From positions 24,622,427-24,686,426 of the forward strand of contig CM019713.1 in assembly GCA_009760885.1 (NCBI GenBank): 64,000 nt of DNA, written 5' to 3'. This DNA comes from Achatina immaculata (lineage: Eukaryota; Mollusca; Gastropoda; Stylommatophora; Achatinidae). The translations under genes and the position numbers were made by a program. Numbering within the stretch: the first letter of the stretch is position 1; each line of letters opens with the position of its first letter. Of the stretch, positions 1 through 9,551 are shown piece by piece. The notes beneath the pieces were generated by a model. It ran no database searches. It was not told where the DNA came from and was given only the letters and a program-made list of their open reading frames with translations.

Positions 1-1740
1 CAAAGGTTGATGATCCTAAACTAACTTTACTCCTATCACTTCTTCAATCACCCACAGCAAGGCATTCATTTAGTCGTTGTTATTTGTTTGTTTTCATTAT
101 ATATTTATTAAGATCCAACTTTTTAATCAGCTTGCCTTCTTCATGGTCAAATCATTGTTGTTACACATTTTGTTTTATTATATTTCATGCCTTAATTGTG
201 AGTGACTAATATTAAAAAGAAGTGTGATTATTGTAGAATTACCCATATATGAAACTGTTATATTTAGATTGTGTCTGGGATGTTGAGCAAAAGGAATAAT
301 AGGAAAATCTTCAAGACATTTTCTGACATAAACCAATTCTTGTTTCAGTTGTTAATTATACTTCTAGTAAAGGTAGATGGAGGAGAATGAATCAGCTTCA
401 CAAAGAGAGGAGAGTGAGTACAAATGAAAGTAGTAGGAAGTAAGACAAGTACGTGTAAGTGAAGAACATACAACAAACCAATATTTCAGCAAAAGACTTT
501 TTTTAAAAATCACAAAGAACAGCAACACAACAGATAAAAGCTTGAAATATAGATGAAAAATGTTTCTACCTTTATTGCTGGAACCAGTTTCTTTTTTACT
601 GCAGTCATCATTTCTTTTAATTACACTTGCCTTTAAAAAAATATAATGTAATAGTTATGAATGACATATAATGAAATTGTTATTACGTAATTTCATTTAT
701 ACAGTACATAATTAAAACTTGATTTATTTCGGTCAGACAATGCTGTAAATTGTTTACTCTGACAATTTATTAAGATTGATTGTTTAGTGAAACATGTGTG
801 AGCATAGAATATGAGATATCTCTAAGTGAGCAAGTTTCTTAGTGTATGATTTAAATGCCAGTTCTTTTGTTAAAAAGACTCAAGCAACCCTCATACTTGA
901 TGTTTCATAGCTCTGATTTAAGTACCAGTAAAGAAAAGATTCAAGGCTTTCTACAGCTTACCCTAGAGTTGGCAGTGTTTCTCAACTTTTGCTTCCTTGG
1001 ATGAACCTGACAAATAATCTTAGGATCTCTCTGAACTCCATATTTTACATGTTCTTCAAACTGCTGCATGTTAAAATGTTAGTTTTTTTATGAATCACAG
1101 CTGAAGCGTTTTTGTGCAATGTAATCTACCGCTGAATTTGAAAATACAGTGTAAAAATAAGTTGATTTAATTAAGCTAAAGTGTTTTGTGAAATTTAACC
1201 TAAAAGGTTTTGTTTATGTTTTATGTATAAGGTAAAAGTTTTATGTGCAACTTAAGGTGTTGTCATATGTATCAGATGAAGAATTTTATGTACGAGCTAA
1301 AAGTTGTTTTATTGATAAAGTTCTTTATGTATAAACTAAGATGTGAAAAATCGAGGCTCACCCACAGGTTAATGATAGAGGTCAAACAAAGCTTGTCATG
1401 AACATAAAACTTTATAAGACAGAATTTGTGTGTGTATTTTTTTTTGTATGATTATGATACCTGTCTGCAGTCTTCTGATGATGGCATCCAGTCTGCATTC
1501 ATGTTCTTTCTGTTTGTGTCTTGCATAAACTTGATGCAGCACGTAAAGTGTTGTATAGTGGAATTTAGTAGAAGGATTTGTAGAGCCACAGGCTGGTGTA
1601 ATTCAAAAGTTTGGCCACCTGGCATCATTATGTCTTTGTGATGAAGTTTGGGGTGGATTTATTTGTAGCAAAATACACCAATGCTTTGACTTTCATCTTC
1701 TTTAGAGAAAACAAAGATAAAAAAAAAAGATAAATAAAAA
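1..1740. other. AT-rich stretch without a recognisable gene
   Basis: No exon, RNA gene or transposon is recognisable on either strand. The longest open frame (1426-1641, plus) has a low-complexity, phenylalanine-rich start and no splice context. The stretch could be untranslated sequence or intron of a gene outside the window; an AATAAA at about 3123-3128 (plus) would fit a plus-strand 3' end, but nothing coding precedes it here. Confidence 0.4.
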
Positions 1741-1930
1741 AAGAATATAGAGGAGGGAAAGATGATTATATGCAGAGGAGGGAAAGATTATATGTAGAGG
1801 ATGGAATGAGGATTATATGCAGAGGAGGGAAAGAAGAATATATGTAAAGGAGAGAAAGATTATATGTAGAGAAGGGAAAGGTTATATGTAAAGGAGAGAA
1901 AGAAAATTATACATTATGGAAAGGAAGTGG
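1741..1930. repeat. Purine-rich minisatellite, about 25-30 bp unit
   Basis: About seven diverged copies of a unit built on AGAGGAGGGAAAGATTATAT. Copies differ by short indels and G/A changes, so the array is old. One strand is almost pure purine between the TATAT blocks. Confidence 0.75.
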
Positions 1931-2384
1931 TTAATATGACAACAAGAAAGTTTTGTAAGTTTGTAGTAACTAGGTAAATGGAAGAATTCTGGTTGAAATA
2001 ACCACTGCCACTAAAATCACATGATTTTGTTTACTGTGGTATGATTTTGTGGTCCACAAGCAGTCCCATGTATCTTGGGCATTGAAGGGACAAAAAGAGA
2101 GAGAGAGAGAGGGTATGGTGAAGTCTTTGTTGTGAAACCATTTCCATGAACTTTATTTTTCAAATTTACCTGCGGCAAAGCCCATATATATTTATATACT
2201 CATTTAAAATAAATGGCAGTTCAGAAATCTACTGCTTCCAAACAGCTGAAACAGGAAGTAGTAGAGAAAATGAGTTCTGGGATACTCTGAATATATATAG
2301 TTTTTTCCTCTTCTATTTTACTGTAATTTGAAACAGTGAAGTGACATTCAAATATAGAGACTTTAGATGAAAACAAAACAGACA

Positions 2385-2480
2385 AAAAGAAAGAGCGTAC
2401 AAGACAGAGAGAAAGAGAGAGAGACAGTGCAAGACGGAGAGAGAGAGAGAGGCGCGCACACACACGAGCGTACACAGAGA
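2385..2480. repeat. GA-rich microsatellite passing into CA repeat
   Basis: Imperfect (GA)n runs from about 2395 to 2450 lead into a short (CA)n. A shorter (GA)n lies at 2095-2112. Open frames read through here are low-complexity Arg-Glu or Ser-Leu strings and are not genes. Confidence 0.8.
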
Positions 2481-2564
2481 GAAAGAAACTTCAAGATTAC
2501 AGAGGTTCATCAAGTCAGTCTTACCTTTGATGTGATATGTGTTCCCTGTCCCCTCCTTCCAAAA

Positions 2565-2705
2565 ATAACACTATTCTTTCATGTATGACTATGATGCAAA
2601 CAGACTATTCTTTCATATATATGACTATGACTGAGATTCTGACTTGTTTGTCTAAATGACTATTCTTTCATGTACGACTATGACTGAGATGCAAACCTGT
2701 TTATC
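2565..2705. repeat. Three diverged copies of a 45-60 bp unit
   Basis: The motif ACTATTCTTTCATGTATGAC recurs three times, each followed by a diverged ACTGAGATGCAAAC-like tail. A G-run lies just beyond at about 2752-2763. Confidence 0.6.
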
Positions 2706-3204
2706 TAAAAGGTCAATTTTTCACTTCATCTAACAGTATTACTTAATTCATGGGGGGGGGGGGTCCTACAAATTTTTTTGGGTCTAAATTCTGAAGTTTT
2801 GTTTTTAGTTCATTCATTTTTTGTGTCCAGACTTATCAGGGGTCTCACATTTCCCCTCAAATATTTGTGATTATCAGCAGCACATATGAAAACTATTGCT
2901 ATATTTTAAGCGACACTGCAAATTTAACAGCTTTTTAAAACAGACGAATGAATGAAAAATACATGATGTATCTTAATGAATCATTATCTTGTGCCATCTC
3001 TTTAACTGAAACTACCTGTCAGTAATTACCAGTAATTAGTTTTGAATCAATCAGGAAAAACCATTTAGATTTTTGTCAGGTTTTATTGCCTCATTATGTG
3101 TGTGCTACTTGTGTGCTTGATAATAAACTCATCTTACTTAAAACTTGTTAGATGGTGCATTTCCATAGCTTTTGCTAAACTCAGAAGAGTGTAACAAGCC
3201 CAAG

Positions 3205-3350
3205 GTGTCTAACCAGAATTGTCTATGTGTGCTGTCACCTTATAACCAGAACCGGTCTATGTGTGCTGTTTGTCACCTTATAACCAGAACTGGTCTATGT
3301 GTGCTGATTGTCATCTTATAACCAGAACCGGTCTGTGTGTCCAATTCTTG
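3205..3350. repeat. Minisatellite, about 43 bp unit, left part
   Basis: Three to four copies carrying CTTATAACCAGAACCGGTCT and GTGTGCTGTTTGTCA. The same family resumes at 4250-4425. About 900 bp of other sequence lies between the two blocks, as if inserted into one older array. Confidence 0.75.
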
Positions 3351-3649
3351 TTTCCCTGTTCCTCTGAATCCCTCCACGATGATTCCTTTCTTCCTCTCCA
3401 CCCCAAGGATTCAACTACTTACTCAGATACTGCTGCAGCATTGACCTCAGTGTATGAACTCCGCTGTGCTGGCGAGTTCTGTAAATTGAAAGATAAATCC
3501 ACTGCAATATCGTGCTACAGGAAGGGAACCAAAGGGTCACTCTGGCAGAGCCCTCATGCCAGAGAAGAGGCCTCATGCCGCCCCACTTGCATCAGAGCAC
3601 CACGATGTTAGCAGCTGCATTCCCTGTAGCCATTCAGTCCCTCGGCATG

Positions 3650-4250
3650 CCGGCAATACTTTGGGCTTAGGTTTCAGACATATTCTTCCCAGTATAAATG
3701 CTGCCATGGCTACTCCAACCTCCCCTATGGTGGCTAATAGGTATCTTGCCACATTTAAGTTTCCACATTTTCAGCACAGTAAAGCAACAGAACACAGCAC
3801 AGCACCACACAGCAATGGGTTTATCTGTTAAGTCCGTCAACCATGATGAGCCTAATGTGCCTTTATTGTCCAGGGCATGCTGGAGTACATGGCAATGAAG
3901 TGGCAAATAGCCTTACAAGTTAAAATAAATGGCAGGCTGAGAAAAGACAAGGGTGACATTGCTAAAGCCATATTGGGAAGACTGCGGGAAAGTGAAGAAT
4001 GGGAATGGAAATTAAGGTTGCTAAGGATGAATTAAGGTTGCTAAGGATGAATTAAGGTTGCTAAGGATGAATTAGGGTTGCTGGCAGGAAGTCTGAACTG
4101 TGTGGCTGAAAATGTATCGTAAAAAACCAACACTTGATGGGAACTATTAGCAAACACACTCTTGGATGGATGCTGTGGCATGCGATGAAGCCTGTATGGG
4201 GCTGTCCTGAATGCAGTGATGATGGGAGTCTGATTCTGAACCTTTGATCT
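3650..4250 (+). mobile_element. Non-LTR retrotransposon remnant with RNase H-like motif
   Basis: At about 3870-3925 one frame reads CPGHAGVHGNEVANSL, the H-x-GVxGNExAD-type signature of the RNase H domain found at the C-terminus of several LINE clades (I, Jockey and relatives). A second frame just downstream reads DIAKAILGRLRESEEWEW, and one near 4195 reads WGCPECSDD, like a C-terminal zinc-knuckle region. The frame changes and has stops, so the element is dead. No full-length domain or tail can be placed, and both ends are uncertain. Confidence 0.5.
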
Positions 4251-4425
4251 ATCTGCTGCTTGCCATCTTATAACCAGAACTGGTCTATATCTGCCGCTTG
4301 CCATCTTATAACTAGAACTGGTCTATATCTGCCGCTTGCCATCTTATAACCAGAACTTGTCTATATCTGCCGCTTGTCATCTTATAACCAGAACTAGTCT
4401 ATATCTGCCAGTTGTCATCTCCAAG
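4250..4425. repeat. Minisatellite, 38-43 bp unit, right part
   Basis: Four to five copies of a unit containing CATCTTATAACCAGAACTGG and TCTATATCTGCCGCTTGC. It is homologous to the block at 3205-3350. Confidence 0.8.
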
Positions 4426-4527
4426 GAACTATAAAACTGTTGCTGTCTGTAGCCAGTTCAGTTTCTCATACAACATAATGCCTGTACTTTTACAGGATAA
4501 CATTCACAGCATAGAGCATTATAACAC

Positions 4528-4770
4528 TTGTTGTCTTCACAAAAACACAATCTGTTTCTTGTGGTCTTCACACAAACACAATCTGTTTCTTGTGGTCTTC
4601 ACACAAACACAATCTGTTTCTTGTGGTCTTCACACAAACACAATCTGTTTCTTGTGGTCTTCACACAAACACAATCTGTTTCTTGTGGTCTTCACACAAA
4701 CACAATCTGTTTCTTGTGGTCTTCACACAAACACAATCTGTTTCTTGTGGTCTTCACACAAACGCAGATT
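4528..4770. repeat. Minisatellite, 31 bp unit, about 8 copies
   Basis: Near-identical copies of a 31-bp unit containing ACACAATCTGTTTCTTGTGG. Since 31 is not a multiple of three, one read-through cycles all three frames, and all three are open on the plus strand. This produces three overlapping long frames with a 31-residue period, which I regard as artefacts of the array. Confidence 0.92.
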
Positions 4771-4899
4771 TTATAGCAATGAACCAACAGATTAAGTATA
4801 CATTTTGTTTCTTTCAGCATTCACACAAAACCAAACCTCACAACTATGAACCAAGAGACTTGTACATTACAAAGAAACAAGTTACAATGAACTGAAAAA

Positions 4900-5335
4900 A
4901 AAAAAGGGGCCTTCTTTCGAACTACATTAAAAGTTAATAACCATTTTATTTTCCCACAGATATAAAAATACCATTACATCAAAAATGCCATCATGCTGGT
5001 GACTGTTCCTCCTCTTCTAGAAGTCAAGCAACATCCAGAAAACAGTCGGCCAGGATTTGTGCCTTATATAAATTTCAACACTGAAGCCAACAGTTACAAG
5101 TGAATTCTAAACCAGCAAAATGGACATATTACCCCATATACAGCTCCTGATCTGTTTATGATTCTCAAAGTTTCAAGGTGATCGTTGGATAAAAGATGAA
5201 GGAGGAATTTGGAGGGGGGGGGCGCAATCCTCCATTCTCCCCCCACCTCCAATCACAAAGGAAAAATATTCAATGAAGAACAAAGAATTATTCTGAAACA
5301 TAAAAAGCAAATGAAATCAGTAATCTAGGACTGGC
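4900..5335. other. No gene seen
   Basis: AT-rich sequence with a G-run at about 5212-5222. No coding, RNA or transposon signal was recognised. Confidence 0.4.
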
Positions 5336-5337
5336 TA

Positions 5338-5625
5338 TAAAAAAAAAAAAAAAAATCTGCGTCTTGTCGCTTCTGCATGCCATCAGGGTGTGAAGTGTTA
5401 GTGCCTTCACGTTACTATGCCACAACAGCCTTTCAGGTAGCGTGCCCTCACTACCTGTTTTCCTAGGTGAACCCCAGGTACCTATTTTTTTGTGGCTGGG
5501 TTGATCCTCATGCAGGTCAGTCAAGAAAAAAAGCTGCACACGAGTGCAAGATTGAGCCAGGGGACTGTCTGACTGGCATGCAAGACCGGCTGTAATGTTG
5601 TGCTTATCTCTTTCTTTCTCTCTCT
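5338..5625 (-). mobile_element. Probable SINE, minus strand
   Basis: Read on the minus strand, the middle carries a core of the type 'GGTACCTGGGGTTCACC...AAAACAGG', and the end carries GGCACTAACACTTCACACCC and TGATGGCATGCAGAAG. That order (core, GGCACTAACAC, GGCATG) is the same as in the SINE 3' ends at 16603-16698 and 54080-54300. It ends in a long T-run (plus A-run at 5340-5355) and has a (CT)n at 5600-5638 at the other side. The tRNA-like head is not clear. Confidence 0.45.
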
Positions 5626-5639
5626 CTCTCTCTCTCTTA

Positions 5640-6282
5640 ATGCTGATAATGGTATGCACTGAATAAAGTTTCAAACAACATGGACACCATGATTGTTGCA
5701 CCCCCAAAACAAAAGCAAAACGTCACCATCAAGTCACAGACCAGGTGCATCATAACTTGTCTACAAGTCAAAATCTGCTCTGTATAACCAAATATTGAAA
5801 GAATTTAACATTAAAATAATATTTAAAAAATCTCACAATACTAGCAACATACTGGCAGTGTTAGAGAATTATGAAAACAATAAGCATGTGTTCATAGTGA
5901 AATTTGAAATCCTGAAATGGTCCAACAGACTCTAAAGCCTGATTTAAAAAAAAACACAGAAACAAAACGTGTATAAGTAATCTTACTGGACCATGTAACA
6001 CAAGCTCTGCTGTTACTGTAACTGATTATGCAAATCAACTACTGCAGAACCAATCATAGGAGAAGATGATTAACAAAATGATGTTTGGCAACTTCCACAA
6101 ATGACATCTATCTTCTTCCAAAATGTCTTCTAAGACAAGAGCTATTACTGGAAGTGGCATCTAAAATAAGACAGCTGTTGAAGAAATAAAGCACATACTC
6201 CAAGTGATATTAGGTTTATCATATTCTGCTCTAAGCTACATTTTTTTTCTTCATCTAAACACCTTTGTCTCAAGAGACAGAA
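5640..6282. other. No gene seen
   Basis: AT-rich, non-repetitive by eye. No coding or RNA signal was recognised. Confidence 0.4.
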
Positions 6283-6575
6283 TCATGATGTTCTAGTTAG
6301 CATAAGATCTTCAGTGTTTCTCAAGATATGGAATCATGATGTTCTAGTTAGCATAAGATCTTCAGTGTTTCTCAAGAAACAGAATCATGATGTTCTAGTT
6401 AGCATAAGATCTTCAGTGTTTCTCAAGAAACAGAATCAGGATGTTCTAGTTACCATTAGATCTTCTGTGTTTCTCAAGAAACAGAATCATGATGTTCTAG
6501 TTAGCATAAAATCTTCAGCGTTTCTCAAGAAACAGAACCATGATGTTCTAGTTGGCATAAGATCTTCAGTGGTTC
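6283..6575. repeat. Minisatellite, 51 bp unit, about 5.5 copies
   Basis: The unit contains ATCATGATGTTCTAGTTAGC and TCTTCAGTGTTTCTCAAG. At 51 bp (17 codons) it keeps one plus-strand frame open, giving a 17-residue repeat (SSVFLKKQNHDVLVSIR) inside an open frame at 6314-6706. The differences between copies include base changes that alter residues freely, and no splice or promoter context is seen, so I treat the frame as a by-product. Confidence 0.88.
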
Positions 6576-7385
6576 ATGTGACAGCACTGCCACCTCTTCT
6601 CCATCTTCTGAGTTTTAGTGCTGGGTTATGCAAGATCCAGAGACTTGCAGTCAGGGAGAAGTCTGTAGCGGTCTTATGGTTTCACAAGCCAGCAACATGG
6701 TTCTGAATTCAGGACCCCCGATCATGTTTTTTGTGATGGATCTGCCATGGATATTCTAGAGTTTGTATTCAAACTCCTGTACTAGCATTTATCTGTGTGA
6801 GCTATGTTCAGTATGTATACACGAAACAAAGGTCTACAGTCATCAGTTCTTATCTGATACAGTATCACTGACCCATGTTTGTTTGTGAACTGGCCAGTAT
6901 GTCTAGACCTCATCTAACTGATTCTGAAAGGTTAAACTTACTTGCCTTACTCATCTACTGCTTTCAGAAAGTTACATGAAACATGACACAGGCAAAGATC
7001 ATTTATCTTACATATTCTCACATAATTTGGCGAGAATTATGCTCATTAAGGAAGAAAATCATCTATCTGGAATGCGAAATTAAAAACAACAAAGTTATTG
7101 ATGTTAGTACACTTTCTCATTCCATGACTGACATCTAAGTTAACTGATTCACTCTCACTGTGTATCTGGACTGAAATGACTTCAAATGTATGTTCAGTAA
7201 ATGATGAAATATGGCTTAGTGGAAAGTATCAGTGTTGTGAAACTATAAAACATTACTGTGTCACCGCCCATAGACAGCTTACAGTGTAGACATATCACCA
7301 GTACATTCTAGGCTTCTTCATTTCAGGAAACAGTATAACAGTACCATCATCAACAGTGTAGACATGCTACAAGTAAGTTCTAGGT
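6576..7385. other. No gene seen
   Basis: Non-repetitive AT-rich sequence without recognisable coding or RNA features. Confidence 0.4.
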
Positions 7386-7680
7386 AGTTTCTTCTTTCGG
7401 TAAAATGGTACAACATTACAACATCATAAACATTAGACACAAAATAAGTAAATTCTAGTCAGCTTCTTTCAGTAAAATGGTACATTACATCATAAACATT
7501 AGACATAAAATAAGTAAATTCTAGTCTGCTTCTTTCGGTAAAATGGTACAACATTATAAACATTAGACACAAAATAAGTAAATTCTAGTCAGCTTCTTTC
7601 GGTAAAATGGTACAACATTACAACATCATAAACATTAGACACAAAATAAGTAAATTCTAGTCAGCTTCTTTTAGTAAGAT
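7386..7680. repeat. Tandem repeat, about 60-75 bp unit, 4 copies
   Basis: Four copies containing ATAAACATTAGACACAAAAT and TCTAGTCAGCTTCTTTCGG. They differ mainly by small deletions around ACAACATTACAACATC. Confidence 0.85.
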
Positions 7681-8027
7681 GGTGCACAAAACATGGATTT
7701 ATAGCTTCATATATGACAGACATCTTTATGTTGACATGCATGTAATAAAAATAAATCTACGATACAGACACACAGTCACAGCAATAACACTGTAAGAGCA
7801 AGATCCTTCAAACCTACTACCTTTTTTTTCTCCCTTTTTAATACTTTTTTTTGTACTATTGTTGTTTAATGTGGGATATGAGGAAATTTATATTTTTCTA
7901 TTTTTAGTGCATAAAGCTTGCTCCCATTTTTTGGACCATTAAACTGTACCCACAACATTATGAAACAGTTCAGTCTTTGCAGCATGATATTAGGAGCAAA
8001 AATACTGCTACTATCTTCTTACCACAC
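7681..8027. other. No gene seen
   Basis: AT-rich sequence with a T-rich run at about 7825-7850. Nothing else was recognised. Confidence 0.4.
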
Positions 8028-8310
8028 AGATTCTGCTAACTTCTTACCACACAGATTCTGCTAACTTCTTACCACACAGATTCTGCTAACTTCTTACCAC
8101 ACAGATTCTGCTAACTTCTTACCACACAGATTCTGCTAACTTCTTACCACACAGATTCTACTAACTTCTTACCACACAGATTCTGCTAACTTCTTACCAC
8201 ACAGATTCTGCTAACTTCTTACCACACAGATTCTGCTAACTTCTTACCACACAGATTCTGCTAACTTCTTACCACACAGATTCTACTATCTTCTTACCAC
8301 ACAGATTAAC
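8028..8310. repeat. Minisatellite, 25 bp unit, 11 copies
   Basis: Near-perfect copies of a 25-bp unit containing CTTCTTACCACACAGATTCT. Two copies carry a G-to-A change (TTCTACTA). The homogeneity suggests recent expansion or ongoing exchange. Confidence 0.93.
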
Positions 8311-9002
8311 CCTTCAAACAGAATTTCTTCTGTATTTTACTGCATCCATGAGTGTGGTACACAAACTAATGACTTCTTTGTAAATACGAGTGTTAAAAAC
8401 CGAATTTACATTTTCTTAGGTCAGTTCCTTCCCCCCAAGTGAGTTCAATTTCTGTCAAAATATGAGTAATTTACAGATCTCATATTGTATTTGATGAGAA
8501 TGAATGAAATTATAAAAACTCCTTGATTTATGTCCACTAGAATGAGTGATGTGGGGTAAAGCAGTTTATTTTTTGTGTGCTTACAATGGTCTAATCTGCA
8601 AATTAAATTTTCACTCGGGTTTCCAACATTCATTATTTAAGAGATCTGAAAAATAAAAACTTTTTAAACAGAATGATAATAAACCTATATAAATAATTTT
8701 TATGCAATTAATAATGAATTTTTAAAAAAAAAAACCTCATGGTAAAAGAGAAGGATCTGATTGGAAACAATAAGGATCACAAGAGATGGATGAAGCAGCA
8801 CGACTGGCGATGACATCCAGCCTGGCACATAACAACCTTCCCGAGCAAGCAAATTCTCATACAAAAAAAAAAAACAAAATGTTTCACTGTCTGACCCTGT
8901 GTTGACCAGTGATGCTCGTTTTAAATGAAGTTTTTTTTTTCTTTCCGCAAATGATTACTGATTACTTTGACATATGGCACCATTTAGGTGCCACCTGCTA
9001 AT
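8311..9002. other. Downstream flank or 3' UTR of the CRYZ-like gene
   Basis: Transcription from the minus-strand gene would read through here if its 3' UTR is long. No coding sequence is seen. A minus-strand AATAAA at 8565-8570 is the first canonical polyadenylation hexamer after the stop codon. Confidence 0.35.
8565..8570 (-). promoter_or_regulatory. Candidate polyadenylation signal AATAAA
   Basis: It is the first AATAAA on the minus strand after the CRYZ stop codon, about 815 nt downstream. An ATTAAA inside the LINE fragment near 9218 is an alternative. No transcript evidence is available. Confidence 0.25.
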
Positions 9003-9250
9003 CAGTCAGTCAGTCATTTGCATGTCCCTTGCTGAAATTTGCCTCCCTAACAGCTCTCCTGTAGGTTTCTTGGTTGTAAGCAAGATGGCCTGCCGCTGAT
9101 GCATCAATTTGCAGATCATCAACGATGTCTTGCAGCCATCTTCGCCTTGGTCTTCCTCTCTTTCTTTTTCCCACTACGCACCCTTCCAAGACTGTCTTCT
9201 CTAAATTATCACGACGTTTAATGCGTCCAAAATATTTAAGCTGATCATCC
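9003..9250 (-). mobile_element. 5'-truncated RTE-like LINE 3' end
   Basis: The minus-strand frame reads LKYFGRIKRRDNLEKTVLEG and then KRKRGRPRRRWLQDIVDDLQ, ending GHAND and a stop. This is the C-terminal tail of RTE-like non-LTR retrotransposons. The same tail occurs at 45755-46318 and 49690-50400. The 3' end runs into (TGAC)n, matching the short-tandem-repeat tails of this group. It sits about 130 bp after the CRYZ stop codon in the same orientation, so it may lie in the 3' UTR. Confidence 0.85.
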
Positions 9251-9383
9251 AATAGAAATGAGATGATTAATTTCTTATACCTTCTATTCAGGCACATGAC
9301 AGCAAAAGAAACATGTGCTAAGAGTTACATACATTGAGTTACATGCTAAGATACACCAGTCTAACTTCTCTGCTCTCAACGAG

Positions 9384-9551
9384 TTACTTTGTAACATCAA
9401 TCACCAGGTTGCCGGTAGTTCCTGTGTTTGTGATCACATCCTTCTGGGCCTGAGCTGCCTCAGACAAGGGGTACACTTTGGCAACAACGGGAACCACCCA
9501 CCCCGACCTCTGGCCGGCTTCCAGAGCTGCATGCATGTGATTCCACTCAGC
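9384..9551 (-). CDS. CRYZ: CRYZ-like coding exon 8 with stop
   Basis: Residues 268-322: [20 protein letters not shown] through [20 protein letters not shown] to [10 protein letters not shown] and TAA. It matches the family C-terminus (AALQAG, PVIG-YPL--VAEAH, SGATGKMIL). The acceptor is AATAATCTGTGCAG. Confidence 0.95.
   Translation of the reverse strand, partial: AEWNHMHAALEAGQRSGWVVPVVAKVYPLSEAAQAQKDVITNTGTTGNLVIDVTK

Noticed and set aside
2221..2588. Open frames around 2221-2588 as a gene
   Set aside because: They are translations of GA and CA microsatellites.
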